In this document: piece by piece, positions 17,991-27,118 of the stretch | How the letters are laid out: every line of letters begins with the position of its first letter | Position numbering within the stretch: the first letter of the stretch is position 1 | Source: Vulcanimicrobium alpinum | GTDB taxonomy: Bacteria; Vulcanimicrobiota; Vulcanimicrobiia; Vulcanimicrobiales; Vulcanimicrobiaceae | Assembly (NCBI RefSeq): GCF_027923555.1 | Contig: NZ_AP025523.1 | Span: forward strand, 1,802,484-1,866,483 | Reading direction: 5' to 3' | DNA length: 64,000 nucleotides | Made by a program: the position numbers and the translations under genes | The notes under the pieces: generated by a model | What the model was told of the DNA's origin: nothing | Databases searched by the model: none | What the model saw: the letters and a program-made list of their open reading frames with translations, nothing else

Positions 17991-19010
17991 TCAGGCGGGA
18001 CGCGCGGCCACGAGCGTCGCGTTGAGGAGGCTCGCGAGCGCGTAGACGTGCCGCGACGCCGGGACCGGGACACCCAGCACCGCGCCGAGCTCGACGATCG
18101 CTCCTAAGAGGACGTCGAGCTCGAGCGGGCGTCCGGCCTCGACGTCCTGCAGCATCGAAGTCTTGTGCTCGCCGACGCGGCGCGCGCCGTCCATCCGCTT
18201 CTCGATCGAGATCGGAAGCGTCACGCCGAGCGCGCCGGCGAGCGCCGCGCACTCCTCCATCATCTCGCGCACGAGGCCGGCGGCCTGCGCGTCGCGCATC
18301 ATCCCGGCGAGCGTCGCGCGCGTGAGCGCAGAGATCGGGTTTAGCGACGCGTTGCCGAGCAGTTTCACCCAGATCTCCGGACGGAGGTCGCGCTCGACGG
18401 GCGCCTTCAGTCCGCCGGCGACGAACGCGTCGGCGATCTGCTGCAGCGGTTCTTCCACCGTGCCGCCGGGCGTGCCCAGCGAGAACCGCGTCCCTTCGAC
18501 GTGCCGGATCACGCCGGGCGAAGCGATCTCCGTCGCGCAGTAGATCACGCAGCCGACGACCCGGTCCGGATCGAACGCCGCGGCCAGCGTCCCGCCGGGA
18601 TCGACGCTCTGCAGCACCAGGTCTTCGTACGGCCCCGCGAGCCGCTGGAAATACCACCACGGCAGACCGTTCTGCATCCCGACGACACGCGTGCGCGGAC
18701 CGATGAGGGTGCAGATCTGCGGCAGCAGCGGCGCGATCTGGTGCGCTTTGAGCGCGACGATCGCGCAATCGACGACGCCGACCGCGGCGATCTCGTCGGT
18801 CGCGGCGACGCGGGCATGAAAGTCTCCTCGCTCGGAACGCACCTCGACGCCGTGCTCCCGCATCGCCGCGAGGTGCGCCCCGCGCGCGATCAACGTGACG
18901 TCCGCACCCCCGCGAGCGAGCGCCGCGCCGACGTAGGCGCCGATCGCGCCGGCACCCACGACGCAAAACCGACCTCCTGCGCGCGAACCGTTGCCGCTCA
19001 GGGCTTCCAT
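17991..19010 (-). CDS. 2-dehydropantoate 2-reductase family protein (PanE/ApbA)
   Basis: 339 residues from ATG 19008-19010, with AGAGGA about 10 bases upstream. An earlier in-frame ATG at 19037 is possible but less well placed. The N-terminus has the NADP-binding loop CVVGAGAIGAYVGAAL. The catalytic Lys lies in KLLGNASLNPISALTRA, and the C-terminal helical domain has the family's Glu-containing DVEAGRPLELD. The reaction reduces ketopantoate with NADPH in pantothenate synthesis, although many PanE-like paralogues act on other 2-oxo acids. Ends 3 bases from the convergent EgtB-like gene. Confidence 0.88.
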   Translation of the reverse strand: MEALSGNGSRAGGRFCVVGAGAIGAYVGAALARGGADVTLIARGAHLAAMREHGVEVRSERGDFHARVAATDEIAAVGVVDCAIVALKAHQIAPLLPQICTLIGPRTRVVGMQNGLPWWYFQRLAGPYEDLVLQSVDPGGTLAAAFDPDRVVGCVIYCATEIASPGVIRHVEGTRFSLGTPGGTVEEPLQQIADAFVAGGLKAPVERDLRPEIWVKLLGNASLNPISALTRATLAGMMRDAQAAGLVREMMEECAALAGALGVTLPISIEKRMDGARRVGEHKTSMLQDVEAGRPLELDVLLGAIVELGAVLGVPVPASRHVYALASLLNATLVAARPA

Positions 19011-19081
19011 GTGTACGCTCGTCCTCTCGTCGGGCATGCTGCTCGACCCATTTTTTGCGCGTTCGTCCGGAGGCCTCGTCG

Positions 19082-20385
19082 TTGACCGCAACCGCTCCGC
19101 TCGAGAACCGGTGGGTGCAGCTCGCACTCGGATTCGTCGCGATGGTCATGATCGCGAACCTGCAGTACGGCTGGACGCTGTTCGTGGCGCCTCTCCAGGA
19201 TGCGCATCCGCACTGGAGCAAGGGCGCGATCCAGTACGCGTTCTTCCTCTTCGTCCTCTTCCAAGTCTGGCTGGTGTGCCGGTCAACGGCTGGCTCGTCG
19301 ACCGTTTCGGACCGACGCCGTTCGTCGCCGTCGCGGGCGTTCTGGTCGGCGCATCGTGGATGCTCAGCGCGCACGCGGCGACGCTCCCGATGCTCTACGC
19401 CGCCTCGATCCTAGGCGGGATCGGCGCCGGCTGCGTGTACGGCACGATGGTCGGTTCGGCGGTGAAGTGATTCCCCGACAAGCGCGGTCTCGCCGCCGGC
19501 ATCACCGCCGCCGGCTTCGGCGGGGGCGCGGCGCTGACGGTCCTGCCGATCTCGTCGACGATCGCGACGGCCGGTTACGCGTCGGCGTTTTGGACGTTCG
19601 GCATCGTGCAGGGTCTCGTCGTGCTCGCCGTCGCGTTTCTCGTCCGCTTCCCCGGCAACGACGACCGCGTACCCGCTCCGGTCGCGAGCCGGGTCGCGCA
19701 GAGCGCGTACGATTCGACGCCGCTCGAGATGCTGCGCTCGCCGCAATTCTATCTGCTCTACGTCATGTTCGTGATGATCGCGACCGGGCTGCTCTTCATG
19801 ACCGCGCAGGTCGCGCCGCTGTCGAAGGATTACGGGATTGCGAAGGCGCCGCTGCACGTGATCGGTTTCGTCGTCATGGCGCTGCCGTTCGCGCCGATCG
19901 TCGACAACGTGCTCAACGGCGGCAGCCGCGTGATCTTCGGCGGGCTCTCCGACCGGATCGGCCGTGAGGTCACGATGGCGCTGGCCTTCGCGCTCGAAGC
20001 GTTCGGCCTGATCGGCCTGCTCTTCGTCGCGCACAACCCGTGGGGCTTCGTCGTCTGCGCCGGCGCGACGTTCATCGCGTCGGGCGAAATCTGTAGTCTC
20101 TTCCCCGCGACGTGCACCGATCTCTACGGCCGCAAGTTCGCCACCGTCAACTGCGGGCTGCTCTACACGGCGAAAGGCACCGCCGCGCTGATCGTCCCCA
20201 TCGCCAGCCAAATTCGCGACACGACGGGCACCTGGTCCTCGGTGGTGACGGTGCTGGTCGCGTTCAACATCGTCACCGCGCTGCTTGCCGTGTTCGTGCT
20301 CAAGCCGATGCGCGAGCGTCGACTCGCAGCCGAAGGGCAGCGCCCCGCACCGGCGGGTGCGGCCGCTGCCGCCGCAGTACGCTAG
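19082..20385 (+). pseudogene. OFA-family MFS transporter (oxalate/formate antiporter type), frameshift plus nonsense codon
   Basis: TTG start at 19082 with GGAGG 8 bases upstream. The first two helices read in frame to VLFQVWLV (about 19275). An extra TG then shifts the frame, and the expected VPVNGWLVDRFGP continues in a different frame. At 19468 the family's conserved Trp in VKWFPDKRG is a TGA. The remaining ten helices (GLAAGITAAGFGGG, GGLSDRIGR) are clean to 20385. OFA proteins exchange oxalate/formate or carry pyruvate and lactate across the cytoplasmic membrane. The stop is 5 bases before an oxalyl-CoA synthetase-like gene, supporting an oxalate role for the ancestor. As read, it is non-functional. 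Confidence 0.85.
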
Positions 20386-20390
20386 GAGCG

Positions 20391-21902
20391 ATGCACCGCA
20401 CCGTCTCCGACACCGTCGCCGAACTGCTCGCCGGGGGCGATGCCTCCGCGCCCGCTCTCGCCGAGCCCGGCGGTCCGGGCTTGACCTACGGTGCGCTGCG
20501 CGCGACGATCGACGACTTCGCGCGCGAACTGCGCGGTCGCGGTATCGCGGCGGGCGACACAGTCGCGCTTGCCGTTCCGAACGGCCTCGGCATCGTCGCG
20601 GCGTTTCTGGGCATCACGCGCGCGCGTGCGATCGCCGCTCCGCTCAACCCGGCGTACACGCGCGACGAGTTCGCGTTCTATCTCGAAGACATCGGTCCGG
20701 CGCTGCTGCTGGTCCCGCCGGGCGCGGGCGCGGCCGCGCGCGAAGCCGCCGCGGCGCTCGGAATTCCCGTCGCCGACGTCACCATCGCCGCCGACGGCAG
20801 GGTGAGCACGGGCGCGACGCCGGACGGTGCGGAGCTCGAGCCGCCGTGCGCCGACGACGTCGCGCTGTTCCTGCACACCAGCGGAACGACGAGCCGGCCC
20901 AAGGGCGTCCCGCTGCGCCACGTCAACCTGTGCGCTTCCGCCGACAACATCGCACGCTGGTATCGGCTTACGCCGCAAGACGTCTCGCTGTGCGTGATGC
21001 CGCTCTTCCACATCCACGGCATCGTCTTCTCGACGCTTGCCTTCTTGGGTGTCGGCGCGTCGGTCGTCGTCCCGCCGAAGTTCTCTGCGAGCGCGTTCTG
21101 GCCGGCGGTGCGCGAGTACGGCGCCACCGTCGTCAGCGCCGTGCCGACGATCTATCGCACCCTGCTCCTGCGCGCCGACGACGACGGCGCGCCGCACGCG
21201 TGGGAGCACACCTTGCGGTTCCTGCGCTCGTCGAGCTCTGCGCTCCCGGCGGCCGAGTTTCACAAGCTCGAAGCGCGCTTCGGCGTCCCGGTGATCGAAG
21301 CGTACTCAATGACCGAAGCGGCGCACCAGATGTGCGCAAACCCGCTCGACGGCGAGCGGCGCGCCGGATCGGTCGGCGTCGGCGCGCACGTCGAGGTCGC
21401 GATCATGGATGATGCGGGGACGCTGCTCCCGCCGCACGGCGAGGGCGAGGTGGTCGTGCGCGGACGCAACGTGATGCGCGGGTATCACAACAATCCCGAA
21501 GCGAACGCAGCCGCGTTTACGCACGGCTGGTTCCGCACCGGCGACCGCGGTAAACTCGACGAGCGCGGTTACCTCACGCTGGTCGGACGCATCAAGGAAT
21601 TGATCAATCGCGGCGGCGAGAAGATCTCGCCGGTCGAGATCGACGAAGTGCTCGCCAAGCATCCGGGCGTCGTCGAAGCGGTGACCTTCGCGCTCCCCGA
21701 CGAGAAGTACGGCGAAGACGTCGCTGCCGCGGTCATCGTGTGCGACGGCGTCACCGAGGGCGAACTCGCCGACCACGTCCGCGCCCACCTCGCCCCCTTC
21801 AAGGTCCCCAAGCGCTTCTTCCTCACCGACGCGATCCCGAAGACCGCGACGGGCAAGGTGCAGCGCCGTCTCGTCGCCGCCGCGTTCGCGCCGCCCGGCT
21901 GA
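20391..21902 (+). CDS. AMP-forming acyl-CoA ligase, oxalyl-CoA synthetase-like
   Basis: 503 residues from ATG 20391, with TAGGAG just upstream. ANL-superfamily motifs are HTSGTTSRPKG (P-loop A3), EAYSMTEAAHQM (A5), GWFRTGDRG (A7), GRIKELINRGGEKISP (A8) and the catalytic Lys in PKTATGKVQRR (A10). The A5 to A10 sequence follows plant AAE3 and yeast Pcs60 (oxalyl-CoA synthetase) closely. I infer ATP-dependent formation of oxalyl-CoA. The neighbouring broken transporter is of the oxalate/formate family. An alternative is a 4-coumarate-type ligase, since a photoactive yellow protein gene follows by 59 bases. Cytoplasmic. Confidence 0.85.
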   Translation: MHRTVSDTVAELLAGGDASAPALAEPGGPGLTYGALRATIDDFARELRGRGIAAGDTVALAVPNGLGIVAAFLGITRARAIAAPLNPAYTRDEFAFYLEDIGPALLLVPPGAGAAAREAAAALGIPVADVTIAADGRVSTGATPDGAELEPPCADDVALFLHTSGTTSRPKGVPLRHVNLCASADNIARWYRLTPQDVSLCVMPLFHIHGIVFSTLAFLGVGASVVVPPKFSASAFWPAVREYGATVVSAVPTIYRTLLLRADDDGAPHAWEHTLRFLRSSSSALPAAEFHKLEARFGVPVIEAYSMTEAAHQMCANPLDGERRAGSVGVGAHVEVAIMDDAGTLLPPHGEGEVVVRGRNVMRGYHNNPEANAAAFTHGWFRTGDRGKLDERGYLTLVGRIKELINRGGEKISPVEIDEVLAKHPGVVEAVTFALPDEKYGEDVAAAVIVCDGVTEGELADHVRAHLAPFKVPKRFFLTDAIPKTATGKVQRRLVAAAFAPPG

Positions 21903-21961
21903 ACGCTGCCGTACGGTTTTCGGAACAAGGACGCCGCGGAGGACGTCTCTCGCTTCGAATC

Positions 21962-22339
21962 ATGAGCGAGGAAGTGGTCGACGAGCGGCTCTTCACCATG
22001 AACCGTGCCGAGCTCGACGCGTTTCCGGACGGCGTGATCACCTTGAACCGGGACGCGACGATCGTTCGATACAATCGCACCGAAGCGCTGCTCGCGCGGC
22101 GCAACCAAGATGAGACGATCGGCCTGAACTTCTTCCGCGACGTCGCCCCGTGCACCGCGGTCAAGGATTTTCAGGGCCGCTTCGAGGCCTTCACCCAGCA
22201 TCACGATTCGAAGGTCGAGCGGTTCGATTTCGTCTTTCGGTTCGCGTGGGGCACGCAGGACGTCGGGATCACGCTCATCCGCAAGGCCGGCTTCGACGAG
22301 ATCAACGTGCTCGTGAGCCGCCGCTCGAAGAACGACTAG
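21962..22339 (+). CDS. pyp: Photoactive yellow protein homologue (PAS photoreceptor)
   Basis: 125 residues, the same length as the Halorhodospira protein. Tyr37, Glu41, Arg47 and Cys64 align with its Tyr42, Glu46, Arg52 and Cys69. The chromophore region NFFRDVAPCT is nearly the same. Thr50 is Ala here. In the known proteins the Cys binds p-coumaric acid through a thioester and the Tyr/Glu pair tunes its charge, giving a blue-light sensor. No tyrosine ammonia-lyase is in the window. The acyl-CoA ligase just upstream could in principle activate the chromophore. The ribosome site is weak (GCGGAGG is about 18 bases away). No output domain is present, so a partner is expected elsewhere. Confidence 0.88.
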   Translation: MSEEVVDERLFTMNRAELDAFPDGVITLNRDATIVRYNRTEALLARRNQDETIGLNFFRDVAPCTAVKDFQGRFEAFTQHHDSKVERFDFVFRFAWGTQDVGITLIRKAGFDEINVLVSRRSKND

Positions 22340-22446
22340 CCGCGGCGCCGGCACGGCGCCCGCGCAGTGATCCGCTTCGCAGTTGATGCGCGGCGGGGCG
22401 GCGGGATCTATGGTCGAGCGCCGTTCCCGACGATACCGAGAGTACT

Positions 22447-23070
22447 ATGAGAACGGCGATCCGCATTGCGGGTGCCGCCATCGGACTCGGTGTGCTCGTG
22501 CTGGCGAACGCAGGATGCGCTCGCGACGTCCTTCCGACGTCACACGGGCTGCACGGCGCAGCACTCCGCTCGACCTCCTACCACCATCTCGCGTTCACCG
22601 AAGGCGTGACCGTCACGGGTTCGGGCGCGAAGACGCTCAGCGCGTTCGCGATCGCGCCCTTGGCGGGATCCGACGTGCCGGCCGCAGCGGCACCGGTGCC
22701 CGCCGCTCCCGCGCTCGAAGCCGTCGACATTCCCGGGGCCGTGCGCGACGTCGAACGCATCCCGGCGGAGTTGGGCCAACTCCGCCGGCTGCTGATGTAC
22801 GGCGCGCTCGGGGTCCTGGTGTGCGGCGGTCTGAACGCCGTGCTGCTGACGGCGATCCTGGTCGCGCTGCTCCGCCGCCCGACACCGATCCCGGTCCGGC
22901 GGACCCCCGAAACCGACTCGTCGGCATCGGCGCCGATCGTGCGTTGCGGCTGCGGCACCCCGATCTCGGCCCGTTCGCGGACGGGACGATGCCGGCGCTG
23001 CGCCCTCGAGCACAACCGCCGTCTCGCCGTCGGCGGCGACGGCCTGCGGTCGCTCGAACCCGCCTCGTAG
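22447..23070 (+). CDS. Lipoprotein-like membrane protein with C-terminal Cys cluster
   Basis: 207 residues. A lipobox-like signal (VLVLANAGC) is followed by an Ala/Pro-rich exported segment, a helical stretch (about 95-110), a strong membrane helix (about 115-140) and a C-terminal tail with CGCG...CRRC spacing, which may bind zinc. If the helix spans the membrane, the Cys cluster would be cytoplasmic. No family is recognised. It faces the convergent phosphofructokinase gene 12 bases away. Confidence 0.6.
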   Translation: MRTAIRIAGAAIGLGVLVLANAGCARDVLPTSHGLHGAALRSTSYHHLAFTEGVTVTGSGAKTLSAFAIAPLAGSDVPAAAAPVPAAPALEAVDIPGAVRDVERIPAELGQLRRLLMYGALGVLVCGGLNAVLLTAILVALLRRPTPIPVRRTPETDSSASAPIVRCGCGTPISARSRTGRCRRCALEHNRRLAVGGDGLRSLEPAS

Positions 23071-23082
23071 CAGGGAGGCCGC

Positions 23083-24327
23083 TCACCGGCCGAGGTGAGC
23101 GAACTGCGCCGCGAAGGCCTCGGGATCGAGCGTCGTTTGGGCTGCGAGCCGCGAGAGCCGCGGTTCGGTGAAGTCGTGCGGCTCGAGCCGGATCATGTAC
23201 TTCCGCGCGACCTCGTACGATTCGGTCGTCACGTCGACCATCCGTACGCGAATCCGCCCGGTGGCGGGATCGAGCATCTCGTTCAGCGTGACGGGATGGA
23301 TCCGTCCGCCGGCGAGCGCGATGAGCGACCCGCTGCCGCCGCCGAGCAGGTAGCGGACTGCGCCGTACCCGAGCGTGCGCGTGTACTCGGCGTCGAACGG
23401 AATCGGCTTCGCGCTGCGCAGTTCGTAGCCGATGTCCTTCGGGACGACCGTCGTGTCGAGCCCGAGCTCGGTGAGGCGGCTGCGGACGGCATCGCGCAGC
23501 ACGCTGCCCAGCGGCACGTCCGCCAGGCGCACGTGCCCGTACGCGTCGCGCGCCGCCGTCGTGACCGCCGCGAGCTCGTCGGGCGCGATGCGCTCCGCGA
23601 TCCCTTCGGCGACGACGGCGACGCCGTGGTCCTGGCCTGACGCGAGCCGCTTCACGATCGCGCCGACGAGCGTATCGACGACCGCGGCGAGGCGGATCGT
23701 GCCGTCGGGAAATTCCTCGGGGATCACCGCGATCGTCGCGCCGGCGGCCTTGCAGATTCCCAGCGCGAGCGCGCCCGACTTGCGCCCCATCGTGACCGCG
23801 AGATACCAGCGCGACGCGGTGCGCGCGTCTTCCATGAGATTCTCGACGATCGCCGAGCCGACGGCGCGCGCCGTTTCGAACCCGAAGGTCGGCGCGTTGT
23901 CTGGGAGCGGAAGATCGTTGTCGATGGTCTTCGGGACCGTCGCGACGCCGATGCGGCCCTTGGTCTCGGCGGCGATGCGGGTCGCGCCGAACGTCGTGTC
24001 GTCGCCGCCGATCGTGATGAGGTACCGCACGCCGAGCATCGTGAGCGAACGAACGCAGCGACGCAGCGACTCCGGGTCTTTGGCAGGGTTCGTGCGCGAG
24101 GTGCGCAGCATCGATCCGCCGGTGAAGTGCAGGCGCGACACGTCGTCGATCTCGAGCTCCTGCACGTGCGAGGTGTCGCCGCGCACGAGGTGGCGATAGC
24201 CCTCGTAGATGCCCAGCACGCGCAGCCCGCTGTTGCGCGCCTCGATCGTCGCCGACGCGATCACGCCGTTGATGCCGGGAGCCGGGCCGCCCCCGACCAG
24301 GATCGCCAGGGTCTCGTCGCCGTTCAT
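23083..24327 (-). CDS. 6-phosphofructokinase, probably pyrophosphate-dependent
   Basis: 414 residues from ATG 24325-24327. The catalytic region is PKTIDNDL (132-139), and the phosphoryl-donor loop is GGDDT (107-111). Asp in place of the ATP-enzyme Gly at the fourth position, with Lys in PKT instead of PGT, is the known signature of PPi-using enzymes. The reaction is fructose 6-phosphate + PPi to fructose 1,6-bisphosphate, reversible, in the cytoplasm. The gene follows icd by 28 bases on the same strand. A soluble pyrophosphatase is 4 kb away. Fructose-bisphosphate aldolase is not in the window. Confidence 0.88.
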   Translation of the reverse strand: MNGDETLAILVGGGPAPGINGVIASATIEARNSGLRVLGIYEGYRHLVRGDTSHVQELEIDDVSRLHFTGGSMLRTSRTNPAKDPESLRRCVRSLTMLGVRYLITIGGDDTTFGATRIAAETKGRIGVATVPKTIDNDLPLPDNAPTFGFETARAVGSAIVENLMEDARTASRWYLAVTMGRKSGALALGICKAAGATIAVIPEEFPDGTIRLAAVVDTLVGAIVKRLASGQDHGVAVVAEGIAERIAPDELAAVTTAARDAYGHVRLADVPLGSVLRDAVRSRLTELGLDTTVVPKDIGYELRSAKPIPFDAEYTRTLGYGAVRYLLGGGSGSLIALAGGRIHPVTLNEMLDPATGRIRVRMVDVTTESYEVARKYMIRLEPHDFTEPRLSRLAAQTTLDPEAFAAQFAHLGR

Positions 24328-24355
24328 CGGATCCTCGCGGAGCGGCAGCAGAACG

Positions 24356-25591
24356 TCAGACGGCCGCGGGGGTCGCCGCATCCATGCGCGTGCGCAGTTC
24401 GGCGTCGAGCGCGTCGAGGAACTGGGTCGTCGTCAGCCAGGGCTGATCGGGTCCGATCAGCACCGCGAGATCCTTGGTCATCTTGCCGGACTCGACCGTG
24501 TCGATGCAGACCTGTTCGAGCGTCTCGGCGAACCGCGTGACCTCGGGCGTGCCGTCGACCTTGCCGCGATGCGCGAGCCCGCGGGTCCACGCGAAGATCG
24601 ACGCGATCGGATTCGTCGACGTCTCGCGCCCCTTCTGGTGCTCGCGGAAGTGGCGCGTCACCGTCCCGTGCGCCGCTTCGGCTTCGATCGTCTTGCCGTC
24701 CGGCGTCATCAGCACCGACGTCATCAGGCCGAGCGATCCGAAGCCCTGCGCAACCGTGTCCGACTGCACGTCGCCGTCGTAGTTCTTGCATGCCCACACG
24801 AACGCGCCCGGCCACTTCAGCGCCGACGCCACCATGTCGTCGATCAGCCGGTGCTCGTAGATCAGACCGCGGCGATCATACTCGGCCTTGAATTCTTCCT
24901 CGAACACCTGCTGGAAGAGGTCCTTGAAGCGCCCGTCGTACGCTTTGAGAATGGTGTTCTTCGTCGAGAGATAGACCGGCCAGTTGCGCAGCAGTCCGTA
25001 GTTGAACGACGCGCGGGCGAAGCCGCGGATCGACTCGTCGAGGTTGTACATCGCGAGCGCCACGCCGCCGCCGGGGAACTCGAAGACCGTCCGTTCGATC
25101 GGCGCGCCGCCGTCCTTCGGCTGAAATTTCAGCGTGAGCGTGCCGGCGCTGGGGACGACGAAATCGGTCGCGCGATACTGGTCGCCGAACGCGTGGCGGC
25201 CGATGACGATCGGCTGCGTCCAGCCCGGGACGAGGCGCGGCACGTTGCGGCAGATGATCGGCTCGCGAAAGACGGTTCCGTCGAGCTCGTTGCGGATCGT
25301 CCCGTTCGGCGACTTCCACATCTGCTTGAGATGGAACTCTTCGACGCGGGCTTCGTCGGGCGTGATCGTCGCGCACTTCACGCCGACGCCGTACTGTTTG
25401 ATCGCGCGCGCCGCGTCGAGGGTCACTTGGTCGTTCGTCTGGTCACGGTACTCGATTCCCAGGTCGTAATACTTGAGGTCGAGGTCGAGATAGGGCAGGA
25501 TCAGCTTGTCTTTGATGAACCGCCAGATGATGCGCGTCATCTCGTCGCCGTCGAGTTCGACGATCGGGTTACGGACGGTGATCTTGTTCAG
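24356..25591 (-). CDS. icd: NADP-dependent isocitrate dehydrogenase (dimeric, eukaryotic-like type)
   Basis: About 411 residues: [20 protein letters not shown] at the N-terminus, the substrate Ser/Arg region KSPNGTIRN, the metal Asp in [10 protein letters not shown] and [10 protein letters not shown] near the NADP site. It oxidises isocitrate to 2-oxoglutarate with NADPH. The homologous N-terminus begins exactly at a CTG (25589-25591). I find no ATG, GTG or TTG close upstream in frame, so a CTG start is proposed with caution. The frame continues upstream only as shadow of the convergent BtuF-like gene region. It is followed by the PPi-phosphofructokinase gene. Confidence 0.92.
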   Translation of the reverse strand: MNKITVRNPIVELDGDEMTRIIWRFIKDKLILPYLDLDLKYYDLGIEYRDQTNDQVTLDAARAIKQYGVGVKCATITPDEARVEEFHLKQMWKSPNGTIRNELDGTVFREPIICRNVPRLVPGWTQPIVIGRHAFGDQYRATDFVVPSAGTLTLKFQPKDGGAPIERTVFEFPGGGVALAMYNLDESIRGFARASFNYGLLRNWPVYLSTKNTILKAYDGRFKDLFQQVFEEEFKAEYDRRGLIYEHRLIDDMVASALKWPGAFVWACKNYDGDVQSDTVAQGFGSLGLMTSVLMTPDGKTIEAEAAHGTVTRHFREHQKGRETSTNPIASIFAWTRGLAHRGKVDGTPEVTRFAETLEQVCIDTVESGKMTKDLAVLIGPDQPWLTTTQFLDALDAELRTRMDAATPAAV

Positions 25592-25669
25592 GGTACCGGT
25601 CTCCAGGTCGAGGCGTGACCGGCAGGGCTTGGCGAGGCGCGCGGGACCGGCCTTCCGAACCGGCGCTTG

Positions 25670-26581
25670 ATGCGCGTCGTCAGCCTCCTCCCCAGCGCCA
25701 CGGAGATTCTTTTCGCAATCGGTGCCGGCGATGCGGTCGTGGGCGTCACGCACGAGTGCGACTTCCCTGCCGAGGCGCGCACGCGCCCGCACCTCACCTC
25801 CTCGCTCCTCCCCGCCGAACTCAACGCCGCCGGGATCGACCGCCACGTGCGCGCGAGCGTGCACGCCGGCTCGTCGCTGTACGGGCTCGACGACGCGGCG
25901 CTGGCCGCGCTCGAACCCGATCTGATCGTCACGCAGGAGCTGTGCGCGGTGTGCGCGGTGTCCTACGAGATCGTCGATCGCGCCGCGAAGCGGCTGCGCG
26001 GCGATCCGCGGGTCGTCTCGCTCGAGCCGTCGTCGCTCGACGACGTCTTCGCGACGATCGCGTTCGTCGGCGATCTGGTCGCGCGGCGCGCCGAGGCCGA
26101 CGCGTTCGTCGCCGGACTGCGCGCGCGCGTCGCGGCACTCCGCGAGCGCGTTTCCCGGCGCGATCGTCCGCGCACGCTCGTGCTGGAATGGACCGATTCG
26201 CCGATGAGCGCCGGCCATTGGACGCCCGGGCTCGTCGAGCTCGCCGGCGGGATCCCGGTGCTGGGCAATCCCGGCGCGAACAGCCGCGTCCTCGATTGGG
26301 GAGCGATCGCAGCCGCGGACCCCGACGTCGTCCTGATCGCGCCGTGCGGCTACGACCTGGCGAAGGCGCGGGACGCGGTCGCGGCCCTGCCCGAGCCCGG
26401 CGCGCACGCGCTGCGCGGGCTGCGAGCGACGCAGGAGGGCCGCGTCTTCGCCGTCGACGGCAACGCGTTCGTCAACCGCCCGGGACCGCGGCTGGTCGAG
26501 ACGGCGGAACTGTTCGCCGCCGCGATGCACGGATTCGCGCCGCCCGTGACGGGCGTCATGGAGCGCATCACCGGAGAGTAG
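25670..26581 (+). CDS. BtuF-like cobalamin/corrinoid-binding protein
   Basis: 303 residues from ATG 25670. The family opening [18 protein letters not shown] and the tandem [15 protein letters not shown] region match the BtuF/TroA-type clamshell. [12 protein letters not shown] is typical of cobalamin-binding members. No signal peptide is evident, as in a subgroup annotated as cytoplasmic cobalamin-binding proteins, so it may not be an ABC import partner. Cobalamin assembly genes lie 3 kb away and a B12-dependent reductase is in the window. The role is inferred from family. Confidence 0.75.
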   Translation: MRVVSLLPSATEILFAIGAGDAVVGVTHECDFPAEARTRPHLTSSLLPAELNAAGIDRHVRASVHAGSSLYGLDDAALAALEPDLIVTQELCAVCAVSYEIVDRAAKRLRGDPRVVSLEPSSLDDVFATIAFVGDLVARRAEADAFVAGLRARVAALRERVSRRDRPRTLVLEWTDSPMSAGHWTPGLVELAGGIPVLGNPGANSRVLDWGAIAAADPDVVLIAPCGYDLAKARDAVAALPEPGAHALRGLRATQEGRVFAVDGNAFVNRPGPRLVETAELFAAAMHGFAPPVTGVMERITGE

Positions 26582-26607
26582 CTCGCTTGCGTCGTAGTGC
26601 GGCGCGT

Positions 26608-27093
26608 ATGAGTTTCAACGCGGCAACGTTCCCCGCGGCCAACGCGCCGTTCGACGTCTCCGATCATCCGCTGATCCACGACGTCAACCAGGAACACGCC
26701 GATCGTCTCACCCGGTCGGGCGCGCGTCCAGGACGATCGCCGACTGGACCGGCGCGCCGATCGCCCTCGGCCTCGCGGTCCTAGTGCAGGCGATCTGGAT
26801 CCCGGTCGGGATCGTCACCAAATTGGATCCGTTTCCGTTCGCGTTTCTGCTGACGTGCTCGAACGTGCTGCAGCTGATCGATCCTGATCTTCGTCCTTGC
26901 GGTCGGCCAGCGCCAGTCGTCGGCGCACGCCGAACTGCGTGCCGAACACGATCACAGCGCGATCTCGCGGCTACTCTACCGTCAAGAAGTGCAAGAAGAC
27001 ATCCTGATCTCGATCGCCGGCAAGATCGAGTGCGACGTCGCCGATCTCAAGCAGATCTTCGCGCGTCTCGCCGCCGCGGACAGCGGACCGTGA
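26608..27093 (+). pseudogene. DUF1003 membrane protein, two frameshifts
   Basis: From ATG 26608 the start is readable (HPLIHDVNQEHADR). It then moves to a second frame (TIADWTGAPIALG...VTKLDPFPFAFLL), where the DUF1003 two-helix hairpin and DPFPF signature are clear. It moves to a third frame near 26885 (LIFVLAVGQRQSSAHAELRAEHD), ending at TGA 27091-27093. DUF1003 proteins are small inner-membrane proteins of unknown function. All parts are present in order, so the damage is two small indels rather than a rearrangement. Confidence 0.75.
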
Positions 27094-27118
27094 CGCGCCT
27101 CGCCGGGCGCGCCGCGCC

